Source: JALZAQ01 sp038253885 (lineage in GTDB: Bacteria > Gemmatimonadota > Gemmatimonadetes > Gemmatimonadales > Gemmatimonadaceae). Taken from it: a stretch of 64,000 nt of DNA. The notes under the pieces were generated by a model. It saw only the letters and a program-made list of their open reading frames with translations, did not search any database and had not been told where the DNA came from. The stretch lies in contig JBBSGP010000012.1 in NCBI GenBank assembly GCA_038253885.1, forward strand, positions 15,040 to 79,039, read 5' to 3'. Below, one piece after another: positions 43,324-53,400 of the stretch. Numbering within the stretch: position 1 is the first letter of the stretch; the number at the start of each line of letters is the position of its first letter. Both the position numbers and the translations under genes were made by a program.

Positions 43324-46064
43324 GCCTGCTCCTCAATCCGGCCGAGCTGAGCTCGCGCCGTGCCGCCATCGCCGGTCCACTCTCGCCCCTGGCCGACTCG
43401 TTGCGCCGCGATCTCCTTCCTGTCCTCCAGGCGGACGTGCATCCCGCCGCGGAGAAGGCGCTGCTGTCACGCGACGGAGGGCGCTGTCCGCGCGACGGGT
43501 CGCAGCTGTCATTCGACCCGTTCTCCCCTCACCTGCACCGATGTCCGACGTGCGGCGAGAGCTTTCGTGGGGCGCGACACGATCGCTGGTGGGTGATGGG
43601 GTATCAGCTCTGGCTGGCCGAGCGTGCCGTTCATGCGGCTGCGCTCGGCCAAGTCGGCTCCGATGCCGCACTGTCGCGCTTCGCCGCCGACCTGCTGCTC
43701 GAGTTCGCCGAGGCGTATCCGACATATCCCAATCAGGACAATGTGCTCGGTCCCACCCGGCTCTTCTTCAGCACCTACCTCGAGTCCATCTGGCTGCTGC
43801 AGATCTGTATCGCCCTCGACCTGCTCGAGACCGGCGGGATGTCGAGAACGTTGGGCTATCGTGTCCGCGACCGATTGATCGAGCCGAGCTCCGCGCTGAT
43901 CGAGTCATACGACGAACGGATGTCCAATCGCCAGACGTGGAACAACGCGGCCCTCATTGCCGCCCACCTTCTTCTCGACCGTCCGGCCAAGGCCGAGGCG
44001 GTGATCACCGGCCCGAGCGGGCTGATCGCACAGCTCGACGAGGCGCTGCTCGCGGATGGCAGTTGGTACGAAGGGGAGAATTACCACCTGTTCGCGCATC
44101 GCGGACTCTGGTATGGGGTGACGATGGCTCAACGCGCTCAGATGGAGCTGCCGCCGGAGCTCGAGGCACGCTTCGACGAGGGATTCGCGACACCGATCGC
44201 CTCCGCGCTCCCCGACTACACTTTTCCGTCGCGGCGGGATTCACAGTACGGCGTCACGCTTCGACAATGGCGATTCGCCGAGTCGTGCGAGCTCGGACTG
44301 GCGCGACGAAGCGACCACCGTCTCCTCGGAGCATTGTGGGAGCTCTACGAGCGACCGGTCTCGACGATCGAGGAGACGGGCCGGTGGCGGTCGACCGCCG
44401 AGGCGGAGCGGAACGAGCCGCCCACGCAACTGACGCGCGCCGACCTGGGCTGGCGCTCGCTCCTGTTCGCGCGGCCGACGCTGCCGGTGCTGGCGCCACT
44501 TGTCCCGGCGTCGGTGTTGCTCGAAGGGCAGGGGTTGGCTGTCCTGCGTCGCGACGACGGACGCGTGTACGTGGCGCTCGACTACGGACACTCCGGCGGC
44601 GGTCACGGACACCCCGATCGGCTCAATCTCATCCTGGCCAACAGCGACGACCGGTGGCTGGATGACATGGGGACGGGATCCTATGTCGATCCCTCGCTGC
44701 ACTGGTACCGCAGCACGCTCGCCCATAACGCGCCGCTGGTGAACGGAAACTCGCAATTGCGGGCGCACGGCGTGCTTCGCGCACACGACGAGCGAGAGGG
44801 AGTGAGCTGGGTGGAGGCGGAAGTGCCGCGCGACGGTATCGCGGCCGGCGTCCGGGTGAGTCGCACGCTCGTGGCCATGGACTCCTATCTCGTGGACGAG
44901 CTGCGGTGGGAGAGTGAGCAGGATGTGACCCTCGACCTTCCTTTTCACGTGGATGCGACGGTCGACGGTCTCGAGGACTGGCGCGCCGCCCCGCTCTCGG
45001 GAGGCAAGGCGGAGACAGACGGATTTGGATTCCTGCACGACACGGCCAGCGCGGCCGCCCCGTGGGAGGTGGCGGTGAATCTGGGTCTCCGCTCGGGCGG
45101 AGGCGAAGCGTGGGTTCTGTCGAGCACGGTCGCGCAGTGGTGGCGCGCTTCGGCGCCCGGCCCGCCGGGCACGGGGGCGCGAACCTTCTTCGTCGTGCGC
45201 ACGCGAGGCCGCACTGGTATCATCACCACCGTCTGGAGCTGGGCGCGGCGCGTGATCTCCGCCGCATCCCGCGATGCCCTGCTGGTCGTGCGGATGTCCG
45301 ATCGCGTACGCCACCATCACGCGCGGCGCTCGACCGGCTGGCACATCGACCTCTTCGACGGAAAGGAGCGTAGCAGCATCGATCTCCGTGGGCTGCGTCG
45401 CGCGCCGCCCGCGCGCCGGTACCAGCCGGCGCTGGCGGACGACGTCCCAGCCCTCCTGCATCGGGGTTCGCCGAGCGACCCCGGCGGCCTCCGCTTTCTC
45501 CTCGGCGAGGAATCCTACCTTCGATCCGAGGACAGCTGGGAGGAGGCGGGACGACCCTCGGCCGCCGTCACCGTGCGCGCATCACGTCTCGAGCTGATCG
45601 TGGACGTCGACGTTCGGAAGACTCCGCTCGTCTTCCGGCTGGCAAACGCACCGGATCCGTCGCTCGACAATGAGCATCCGGATATTCACAGCGATGGCGT
45701 GCAGCTCTACGTCCGAGCGCCGGGATGGGCCCAGCCTGCCGGGTGGCTCGCCGTACCTGTGCCCGGCGGCTCGAGCGTACGCGTGCACGAGATCGACGGG
45801 ATGCGCCAGGGCCTCCCGATCAGTGCCGCGTGGAAAGTCACGCCGACGGGTTATGCGGTGCGCTTCTTCCTCTCGCTGGCCGCGCTCGGTGGGGGCCCGG
45901 AGTACCCGCTGCTGCTCGACGTTCTGGTGAACGAGATGGGCCGTGACCGTGAGCGCCGGCGCGGACAATTGGCCATGAGCGGATCGGATGGCGGCTTCGT
46001 CTACTTGCGCGGCGACCGACACGAGCCCGAGCGCATGCTCCCCTTCCGCGTGACCGGTGACTGA
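43320..46064 (+). CDS. Heparinase II/III-like protein with N-terminal zinc-ribbon-like cysteines
   Basis: 914-residue protein resembling heparinase II/III family polysaccharide lyases. The first 80 residues hold a CxxC pair and a third cysteine (C56, C75, C78) plus His71/73, like a small zinc ribbon. An alpha-helical toroid then carries NQDNVLGPTRLFFSTYLES and YEGENYHLFAHRGLWYG, and the beta-sandwich half includes LDYGHSGGGHGHPDRLNLIL and HNAPLVNG. These His and Tyr stretches are where the catalytic residues sit in the family. No signal peptide is evident, so it may act on imported oligosaccharides. It starts by a GTGA overlap with the binding protein, and its stop overlaps the methyltransferase start by eight bases. 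Polymer specificity unknown. Confidence 0.8.
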   Translation: MSLLLNPAELSSRRAAIAGPLSPLADSLRRDLLPVLQADVHPAAEKALLSRDGGRCPRDGSQLSFDPFSPHLHRCPTCGESFRGARHDRWWVMGYQLWLAERAVHAAALGQVGSDAALSRFAADLLLEFAEAYPTYPNQDNVLGPTRLFFSTYLESIWLLQICIALDLLETGGMSRTLGYRVRDRLIEPSSALIESYDERMSNRQTWNNAALIAAHLLLDRPAKAEAVITGPSGLIAQLDEALLADGSWYEGENYHLFAHRGLWYGVTMAQRAQMELPPELEARFDEGFATPIASALPDYTFPSRRDSQYGVTLRQWRFAESCELGLARRSDHRLLGALWELYERPVSTIEETGRWRSTAEAERNEPPTQLTRADLGWRSLLFARPTLPVLAPLVPASVLLEGQGLAVLRRDDGRVYVALDYGHSGGGHGHPDRLNLILANSDDRWLDDMGTGSYVDPSLHWYRSTLAHNAPLVNGNSQLRAHGVLRAHDEREGVSWVEAEVPRDGIAAGVRVSRTLVAMDSYLVDELRWESEQDVTLDLPFHVDATVDGLEDWRAAPLSGGKAETDGFGFLHDTASAAAPWEVAVNLGLRSGGGEAWVLSSTVAQWWRASAPGPPGTGARTFFVVRTRGRTGIITTVWSWARRVISAASRDALLVVRMSDRVRHHHARRSTGWHIDLFDGKERSSIDLRGLRRAPPARRYQPALADDVPALLHRGSPSDPGGLRFLLGEESYLRSEDSWEEAGRPSAAVTVRASRLELIVDVDVRKTPLVFRLANAPDPSLDNEHPDIHSDGVQLYVRAPGWAQPAGWLAVPVPGGSSVRVHEIDGMRQGLPISAAWKVTPTGYAVRFFLSLAALGGGPEYPLLLDVLVNEMGRDRERRRGQLAMSGSDGGFVYLRGDRHEPERMLPFRVTGD

Positions 46065-46818
46065 AGCCACGACGGGACTCCTGGCGCGGGTTCACGTGGT
46101 GTTGTTCGAGCCGCAGGATCCGGTGAACATTGCCGGCACCGTGCGAGCCATGAAGAACATGGGGCTCGCGCGGCTCCGCCTCGTGAGTCCGGCGGCGTAC
46201 GATCCCGAGCGCATCGAGGGAGTGGCGCACGACACGCGGGAGATCGTGGCCGGCATCGAGCATTTCGATACGCTGGAAGAGGCGATTGCGGGTTGCGTGG
46301 GCGTCGCCGGCTTCACCGCGCGGCGGCGCTCAGCCAAGCGCGAGGTGGTCGATCCGCAGTCCGCCGCCGTCACGATGCTCGCCCGCGCCCACGATGGCCC
46401 GGTGGCGCTTCTGTTCGGCCGAGAGGACCGGGGCTTGCCGAACGACGCCCTGGATCGAGCCCATCTGGTGGTCACCATTCCGACGACAGCGCACGCGTCG
46501 CTCAACCTGGCGCAGGCGGTGTTGATCGCGCTATACGAGCTGCACCGCGCGACCCCATCGGCGACCCGCACGCTGGCGCCGCCGCGCAAGAGCGCGCCTC
46601 CGTCCACATCGGAGCACTACGAGCGGCTCTTCGCCGACAGCGAGCGGGCTCTCGCCGCCCTGGAGTTCTTCAAGACCCGCCATTCCGAGCACGTGATGCG
46701 CAGTTTGCGGTCCCTCGCCTACCGCGCCTCTCCCGACTCTCGCGAGATCACGCTGTTGCGCGCGATCGCGATCGAGGTCATGCGGACGATCGACCGACTG
46801 CAGGCAGCACGCACTTGA
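46057..46818 (+). CDS. TrmJ-like SpoU-family RNA 2'-O-methyltransferase
   Basis: 253-residue SPOUT methyltransferase. N-terminal VHVVLFEPQDPVNIAGTVRAMKNMGLARLRLV, the knot motifs ALLFGREDRGLPNDAL and VTIPTTAHASLNLAQAVLIALYEL, and a C-terminal helical extension identify the TrmJ/TrmH group, which methylates a ribose in tRNA (TrmJ: position 32) or rRNA using S-adenosylmethionine. The start is GTG 46057, eight bases inside the preceding gene. Its location between a heparinase-like gene and an aminotransferase operon is unusual; it may simply have been co-transcribed. Confidence 0.88.
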   Translation: MTEATTGLLARVHVVLFEPQDPVNIAGTVRAMKNMGLARLRLVSPAAYDPERIEGVAHDTREIVAGIEHFDTLEEAIAGCVGVAGFTARRRSAKREVVDPQSAAVTMLARAHDGPVALLFGREDRGLPNDALDRAHLVVTIPTTAHASLNLAQAVLIALYELHRATPSATRTLAPPRKSAPPSTSEHYERLFADSERALAALEFFKTRHSEHVMRSLRSLAYRASPDSREITLLRAIAIEVMRTIDRLQAART

Positions 46819-46849
46819 CGTCGTTCCTCCAGCCACCCCTTTTCGATCC

Positions 46850-48076
46850 ATGTCGCTGAACGCGTATCCCGACATCGAGAACACCGACTGGCGCGCGCGG
46901 GCGGCGGCCGTCATCCCCGGCGGGGCATCCACCGGGAGCAAGCGACCCGAAGCTCTGTTCGGCTCGGACGTCATTGCCGCTCCGGCTCACTACCTCAGCG
47001 CGCACGGCTGCACGATCGAGGCGGTGGATGGCACCGAGATCATCGACTGCACGATGGCACTCGGGAGCGTGGCGCTCGGTTACGGCGATGCCGCGGTCAG
47101 CGAGGCCGTGATGCACGCCGCGTCCGGCGGGAATGTATGCGGACTCTCCTCGCTCCACGAGATCCTCGTCGCCGAACGGTTGTGCGACGTCATTCCCTGT
47201 GCCGAAAAAGTCCGCTTCCTGAAGACCGGAGCGGAGGCGGTGGCGGCGGCGGTCCGGATCGCTCGCACCGTCACCGGACGGGACACCGTGATCGGAGCGG
47301 GCTATTTTGGCTGGCTCGACTGGTGTCAAACGCAACCGGGTGTACCGGCAGGCGCACGCGCGGACTTCCGGGCCGTTCCCTTCGACGATGCTCCCGCGCT
47401 CGAGCGCGAAGTGGCCGAGGCCGGTGAGAGACTGGCAGCCATCGTGATCGAGCCCGTGGTGGAGCGTATCGCGTCGCCGGAATGGATCGGCGCGGCACGC
47501 CGGGCATGCGATGCTCGCGGAGCCGTGCTCATCTTCGACGAGCTCAAGACGGGGTTCCGCCTTCGCACCGGCGGGTACCAGGCGCTGACCAACGTGACAC
47601 CGGACCTCGCCTGCTTCGGGAAGGCGATGGCCAACGGGTTCCCGCTCGCGGCCGTGGTCGGACGGGAATCGGTGATGGACGGCGCGGCTCGCAGCTGGAT
47701 CTCATCCACGCTCGCGAGCGAAGCCGTGGCGCTCGCGGCCGCCGGTGCCGTGCTCGACGCACATGAATCCGAGGACATCTGTGCGTCGCTGTGGAGGATC
47801 GGCGAGGAGATGCGCGGCGCGGTCGCACGAGCGATCACCGCGAGCGGCGTGCGCGGGGTGACGGTGGAGGGTATTCCTCCGATGTGGTTCCTCCGCTTCG
47901 ACGAGCCTCTCCGCGAGCAGCGCTTTCTCGAGCTCGCGCTCGCTGCCGGAGTTCTGTTCAAGTGTGGCGCCTACAATTTTGCGGCGCTGGCGCACGACGA
48001 GGATGCGCTTCTCCGCATCGAGACGGCGGCCAGCGACGCGTTGGTGCAGATGCGGGACGAAGGCGCGCCGTCATGA
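46850..48076 (+). CDS. Class III aminotransferase, glutamate-1-semialdehyde-aminomutase-like
   Basis: 408-residue PLP enzyme of the class III aminotransferase fold. Family features: IPGGASTGSKRP, VDGTEIIDCTMALGSVALGYG, LKTGAEAVAAAVRIAR (phosphate site), IVIEPVVER, LIFDELKTGFR (Asp of the PLP pyridine ring) and Lys258 in FGKAMANGFPLAAVVG. It differs from HemL in details (for example no typical N-terminal SxxxF and YFG context instead of YHG), so the substrate is probably an amino-sugar, amino-acid semialdehyde or amine precursor. It is followed with ATGA overlap by two amidohydrolase-2 genes, which suggests a joint catabolic or biosynthetic route. Confidence 0.85.
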   Translation: MSLNAYPDIENTDWRARAAAVIPGGASTGSKRPEALFGSDVIAAPAHYLSAHGCTIEAVDGTEIIDCTMALGSVALGYGDAAVSEAVMHAASGGNVCGLSSLHEILVAERLCDVIPCAEKVRFLKTGAEAVAAAVRIARTVTGRDTVIGAGYFGWLDWCQTQPGVPAGARADFRAVPFDDAPALEREVAEAGERLAAIVIEPVVERIASPEWIGAARRACDARGAVLIFDELKTGFRLRTGGYQALTNVTPDLACFGKAMANGFPLAAVVGRESVMDGAARSWISSTLASEAVALAAAGAVLDAHESEDICASLWRIGEEMRGAVARAITASGVRGVTVEGIPPMWFLRFDEPLREQRFLELALAAGVLFKCGAYNFAALAHDEDALLRIETAASDALVQMRDEGAPS

Positions 48077-48966
48077 CCGATCGTCGTCCGTCGCTGGCTG
48101 GCGATGCGCCGCTCGTGGATGTGCATGCGCATTTCTTTCATCCCGGCTGCGGCCGCCACGATTGGGCCGAGCGAAACCACTCGCGCCTGTGGGCTGGGGA
48201 CCGCATCGGCATCACGGTTCACATCGGCTCGATCCTCGGCAGCTTCGGCTTCACGTCTCCCACCTATTTCCCGTCGCCCGCCGATGTGAGCCGTGGCAAC
48301 GATGAGATGCTCGCGCTCCAGCGACGCGAGCCGCAGCGCGTCCGCTGCTATGTCGTCGTCAACCCCAACGACCAGCAGCACGCGCTCGACGAGATCGGGC
48401 GCTGCGTCGCAGCTGGCGCGGTCGGCGTCAAGCTCGCCGCCAGCCGGCGCGCCGATGACGCTCTGCTCGACCCCATAGCCGAGGAGGCCGAACGACGGCG
48501 TCTGCCGATCCTGCATCACATCTGGCAGCACCGCCGCCGTGATTGGCCCGGGCAGGAAGCATCGGATGCCGTGGAGCTCGCCCGTCTCGCGGCACGCCAT
48601 CCCCGGGTCTCGTTCATCCTAGCCCATATCGGCGGGGGAGGGGACTGGGCCCACAGCTTTCCGGCGGTCGAGGATCTTCCGAACATCCATCTCGATCTGT
48701 CGGGAAGTGGAGTCGATCGTGGAATGCTCGATAGCGCTTATCTGGCGGTCGGCGCTCAGCGCCTGCTATGGGGGTGCGACGTCACGATGGAGACTGGGTT
48801 GGCGAAGCTGCGTGCGCTCGACGTCATCGGGCTGACAGCGGACGAGATCGCCGATGTGCGCTGGCGGAACGCGCGCCGAATCTTTCCGCGCGCCGCCCTC
48901 CCGCGCATCCCCGTCGAGATGCCCACACCGGCCGCCGTCAGCGTGATCGGGATCGCCGCGCGATGA
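48073..48966 (+). CDS. Amidohydrolase-2-type TIM-barrel hydrolase or decarboxylase
   Basis: 297 residues from ATG 48073, overlapping the aminotransferase by four bases. Metal ligands expected for ACMSD-type amidohydrolase-2 proteins are all present: DVHAHFFH (HxH), ILHHIWQH, ILAHIGGGGDW and the catalytic Asp in LLWGCDVTME. The fold hydrolyses or decarboxylates cyclic or aromatic carboxylates and lactones; substrate not predictable. Its own stop overlaps the next start (ATGA), and that next protein looks like a relative without metal ligands. Confidence 0.85.
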   Translation: MTDRRPSLAGDAPLVDVHAHFFHPGCGRHDWAERNHSRLWAGDRIGITVHIGSILGSFGFTSPTYFPSPADVSRGNDEMLALQRREPQRVRCYVVVNPNDQQHALDEIGRCVAAGAVGVKLAASRRADDALLDPIAEEAERRRLPILHHIWQHRRRDWPGQEASDAVELARLAARHPRVSFILAHIGGGGDWAHSFPAVEDLPNIHLDLSGSGVDRGMLDSAYLAVGAQRLLWGCDVTMETGLAKLRALDVIGLTADEIADVRWRNARRIFPRAALPRIPVEMPTPAAVSVIGIAAR

Positions 48967-49733
48967 CGGTCGATGTGAGCTGCCTCGTCGGTCCCTATCC
49001 GTTTCGCCACATTCCGCACCCTGAGCCGGATGTGCTTGCGCGCGTGCTGGCGCGCGAGGGGATCGAGGGCGCCTGGGTCGGACACCTTCCGAGCGCGTTC
49101 CATCGCGATCCGGCTCCGGGAAACGCGGAGCTGTTCGAGTCGCTCGCGCCCCATCCTGGGCTGGGTCCTGTTCCGGTGGTGCGCCCGGATTGGCCCCAAT
49201 GGCAGAAGGCGCTCGCCGGCGTGATCTCTCGCGGCGCTGTCGCCGTCCGGGCGTATCCTCCCCAATGGGGAATGGCCGCCGACCATCCGGCGATGGCCTC
49301 GCTCTCGGCGGCCTGCGGCGAGGCCGGGATACCGCTGCTGCTCACGGTGCGATTCGAGGATCTGCGCCAGCGTCACAGCCTGGATGTGGCCGGCGACCTG
49401 ACCGGTGCCGCCATCCGCGCGGTGGTGCGCGCGAGCCGCGATGTGCGCGTTGTGGTCAGCGGCGCCGGGCGCGCTCTGGTCGAGGAGGTTCACTGGGGGC
49501 TCACACCATCCGAGCGGGCGCGCTGCTGGTGGGACATCTCCTGGATCTGGGGTCCGCCGGAGGATGACCTTGCGCACCTGATGCGCACCCTGGGCGGTAA
49601 GCGTTTTCTGTACGGCAGCATGTGGCCGCTGCGGCTGACGCAGTCGCCCAGGGCGAACCTCGAGCTGTTGCCGGACGACCTGGCTGGCACGCCGCTCGCC
49701 AACGCTGTCGACGTACGTGCGGGTGAGAGCTGA
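48963..49733 (+). CDS. Amidohydrolase-2-like protein lacking metal ligands
   Basis: 256-residue TIM-barrel-like protein related to the preceding amidohydrolase. At the positions of the metal ligands it has DVSCLVGPYPF instead of DVHAH, LLLTVRFED in place of the His-bearing strand, VVVSGAGRA instead of LAHIGG, and LYGSMWPLR where the catalytic Asp would be. It therefore probably lost catalysis and could be a structural or regulatory partner of its neighbour. The start is ATG 48963 with ATGA overlap; the longer frame from 48768 is unused. The alternative is an undescribed metal-free enzyme. Confidence in the fold is moderate. Confidence 0.7.
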   Translation: MTVDVSCLVGPYPFRHIPHPEPDVLARVLAREGIEGAWVGHLPSAFHRDPAPGNAELFESLAPHPGLGPVPVVRPDWPQWQKALAGVISRGAVAVRAYPPQWGMAADHPAMASLSAACGEAGIPLLLTVRFEDLRQRHSLDVAGDLTGAAIRAVVRASRDVRVVVSGAGRALVEEVHWGLTPSERARCWWDISWIWGPPEDDLAHLMRTLGGKRFLYGSMWPLRLTQSPRANLELLPDDLAGTPLANAVDVRAGES

Positions 49734-49789
49734 CGTCGCCACTTGCGCGTGCAAACGGGGTCGTCCAAGTTTCCGCCCATTGTTTGGGC

Positions 49790-49807
49790 TTGTGAATTTG
49801 TTCACAA
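49790..49807. promoter_or_regulatory. Perfect CRP/FNR-family palindrome before the alternative complex III operon
   Basis: TTGTGAA-tttg-TTCACAA is a perfect inverted repeat and includes the CRP core TGTGA-N6-TCACA exactly. It ends 32 bases before the actA start codon, in the only gap ahead of the operon. A CRP/FNR-family regulator probably controls the respiratory operon. Confidence 0.7.
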
Positions 49808-49838
49808 ACGCCGCTCCCGACCCCAACCGCGCTGCGCG

Positions 49839-50390
49839 ATGACGAAGCGGAAAAAGTGGACGGTCATCCCGGGACTGTTCACCGTGGCGGCGACCGCCGT
49901 GCTCCTGTCGGCGTACAGCGGAGCGTCCTCCCCGCAGGGACGCTCACCCAAACAGCCCCTCCCGTTCCCGCACCCGGTGCACGTGCAGACGCTCGGCATG
50001 AACTGTCTGTACTGCCACTTCGCCGCTTTCAAATCGCCCGACCCTGGCATGCCGGCCGTCGGCACCTGCATGGGCTGCCACACCGTCGTTCGTGAGCAGC
50101 GCCCCGCCCTGAATGGCCGATTGGCACGAAAAAGCGAGGGCATAGCCACCCTCATCCGCTACGCCGACAAGAAACAGCCCGTCCCGTGGATCAGAATCCA
50201 CAAGGTGCCGGACTACGTGAACTTCCCGCACATGCGCCATGTGAACGCGGGAGTCACCTGTCAAACGTGCCATGGGCAGATACAGGCGATGGCGCAGGTG
50301 TACCAGGCCCAATCGCTCAACATGGGCTGGTGCGTTACGTGTCACGTCGAGCGCAAAGCGCGCTACGACTGCAGCGTCTGCCACTACTAG
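49839..50390 (+). CDS. actA: Alternative complex III subunit A, pentaheme cytochrome c
   Basis: 183-residue membrane-anchored pentaheme cytochrome of alternative complex III, which passes electrons from the quinol-oxidising core to its partner. Five CxxCH sites are seen: CLYCH, CMGCH, CQTCH, CVTCH and CSVCH, with extra His and Met residues as distal ligands. An N-terminal hydrophobic segment (VIPGLFTVAATAVLLSAY) anchors it. ATG 49839 is used because the longer frame from 49743 crosses the CRP-like site. It opens a six-gene operon in the standard A to F order. Confidence 0.9.
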   Translation: MTKRKKWTVIPGLFTVAATAVLLSAYSGASSPQGRSPKQPLPFPHPVHVQTLGMNCLYCHFAAFKSPDPGMPAVGTCMGCHTVVREQRPALNGRLARKSEGIATLIRYADKKQPVPWIRIHKVPDYVNFPHMRHVNAGVTCQTCHGQIQAMAQVYQAQSLNMGWCVTCHVERKARYDCSVCHY

Positions 50391-50400
50391 GGCGAAGTAA

Positions 50401-53400
50401 ATGAGTGAACAGCCGGAGTCCACCGGCGTCCGACGCCGCGAATTCCTCAAGATCCTCGGCGCCACCGGAGCGGCGACCGCGACCCTCGGCTGCGGTACCG
50501 GCGACGTCGAGCGGCTGATCCCGTACCTCATTCATCCCGACCAGACGGTTCCGGGAGTTTCGAGCTACTACGCCACCACCTGCCGGGAGTGCAGCAATGC
50601 TTGTGGGGTGATCGCCGAAGTCCGCGATGGCCGCACGATCAAGCTCGAGGGCAACCCCGATCACCCGCTCAATCGCGGTGCCCTGTGTGCGCGAGGGCAG
50701 GCCGCGCTGCAGGGACTCTACAATCCCGACCGCTATCGCGGACCGATGGTGCGTCAGGGCGGACGGCTCGTGCCAACGACGTGGGATCAGGCGATGCAGC
50801 TGCTCGTCCAACGGATCGGCGAGGCGCGCGCCGGGGGACGGGCGGCCAATGCACTCTTCCTCAACCGACATGAGACCGGAAGCTTTGCCGCATTTCTGGA
50901 CTCCTGGCTCTCGGCGATGGGAATGCCCCCGGCGTTGAGCCTGGATGTGCTCGCGCAGACCGCGGTGATGGAGGCGAACCGGCAGAGTTACGGCATCGCG
51001 TGGCCGTCGCTCGATTTCGGCGCAGCTCGCCTCATCGTCTCCTTCGGCGCGGATTTTCTCGATGACTGGGGAGCTACGATCCCCCAGCAGCTCGACTTCG
51101 CGGATGCGCGCGCGAAGCTCGCCACCGCCCCGAGGATGATCTACATCGGTCCGCGCCGTTCACTGACCGGTCTGAATGCGGACGAGTGGATCGCGTGCAA
51201 GCCGGGCGCCGAGCTGGCGATCGCGCGCGCGCTGCAGAGTGGCGCGAAGGCAGGGGGTGGGGACAAAGCGTCCGTCGAGCAGGCGGCGCAACAGAGCGGT
51301 GTTCCGGCGGCGCAGCTCCAGCGTCTCGCCGCGGAGATCGCCGCGTCGAAGCCGAGTCTGTTGCTCGCGGGTGCACGAACCGCCAACGCGAGCGAGCTCG
51401 CTCTGACAATCAATTCACTCAACCAGTCGCTGGGTAACGTCGGCGCGACCGTGAAGCCGACGTCTCCGATCACCTCGTTTGACGGCACCACGCCTGCCGC
51501 CGAGCTCCTCGCGGCGGTGGAGCGCATGCGCTCGGGGCAGGTTCCGATCACCTTCGTGCGTGGAGTGAACCCGGCCTTCACCATCCCGCGCGCCGTGGAT
51601 TTCGCTGGCGCGTTCGCTCGGGTTCCCTTCAAGGTCGCCTTCTCGAGCTATCCGGACGAGACCTCCGAGATGTGCGATCTCGTGCTTCCGGACCATCATC
51701 CCCTCGAGTCGTGGGGGGATGCGACGCCGGTCCCGGGAACCATCGGGCTGCAGCAACCGACTATGGAGCCCGTGTTCAACACCCGGCAGACGGCCGATGT
51801 GCTGCTGCTGGCCGCCCGGTCGGGCGGCGTGGCCGTCGGCGCTGGAGCGACCACGACGTGGCGCGATCTCTTCATCTCGCGCATCCCGGGAGGCGCCGCC
51901 GCGCTCACGGCGGCACTGCCGCGCGGACTGATGCCGGGAAGCCTGCAAGGCGCGCCGTCGAGGCGGCCGGCCGTCGCACCGGCACCCACGCCGAGCCCTC
52001 TCCCGCCTCCGACGGAATCAGCACCGGGTGACTTTTACCTGGTCGTCTATCCGTCCTCGGTGCTGGGCGACGGGAGCGGCGCCAACAAGCCGTGGCTCCA
52101 GGAACTTCCCGATCCCGTGACCAAGATCGCCTGGCAGACATGGGTGGAGATCCACCCGCTGACGGCGGCGCGTCTCGGTATCGAGTCTGGCGATCTCATC
52201 CGGGTGAGCGGTCCCGGTGGGAAGGCGGTGGAAGTGCCGGCCTATGTCTACCTCGGCATTCGGCAGGACACGGTGGCAATGGCGTTCGGTCGCGGACATT
52301 CGGCGTACGGCCGCTACGCCAAGGATGTCGGCGTGAACCCGCTCGATCTCTTCGCCTCCGGCACCGACGCGCGCGTGGCCGGAGGCGGCGGCGGTGGGGG
52401 ATTCGCATGGACCCAGGGCAGAGTCTCGCTCGCGAAGAGCGATGGCTACATGCACCTCGCGACCACGGAGGGATCGGCACGCCAGCATGGTCGAGGGATC
52501 GGCCGTGCGCTGACGGCACTGGCCGGCGGCACCATGCGGGAGGCCGCGGGCGGCGAGCATGGCGAGGAGGTCGCGCCCACCGGAGAGAAGGGAGCGCAGA
52601 CGGCGCGACCCGGAAAGGCGAGCGCCGAGCAAGCCGGTGCTGAGACGATGCCCGGCGACGCATCGCATGATTTCCTTCCGGGTCTGCGCTCTCCGCTGGC
52701 CGCCGACGCCCAGGGCGATGTCGCGTCCGGGATCGAACGTAAGGAAGGAGGGATGTATTCCTCTCAGCACTGGAGTGGAATGGCGAAGCGGCGGTGGGCG
52801 ATGACGATCGACCTCGCGCGCTGCACGGGCTGTTCGGCCTGCGTCACCGCTTGCTACGCCGAGAACAACATCCCGACCACTGGCGCGCCGTACCAGAGCA
52901 CGGCCGGACTCTCGCGCAGCGCGACGCCGGGACACACCGGCCTGCCCGGATCCAACATCGTTCGCGGGCGCGAGATGGCCTGGATCCGGCTGGAGCGCTA
53001 CTACGAGGGTGGGGAAGACGGCACCTCGAGCTTCGACACGCGGTTCGTGCCGATGCTGTGCCAGCATTGCGGAAACGCGCCGTGCGAGCCGGTCTGCCCC
53101 GTCTACGCGACCTACCATTCGCCGGACGGGCTGAACGTCCAGGTCTACAACCGCTGCGTCGGCACGCGATACTGCTCCAACAACTGTCCGTACAAGGTCC
53201 GTTATTTCAACTGGTTCGGCTACGGCGAGCCCCATCGCGCGCAGTACGCGTGGCCCGAGCCGCTGCACTGGCAGCTCAACCCGGATGTGACAGTGCGCGG
53301 GAAAGGGGTGATGGAGAAATGCACTTTCTGCGTACAGCGCATCCGCGAGGCCGAGCATCGCGCGAAGGCGGAGGGTCGCACGCTGGTGCCCGATGAGTTC

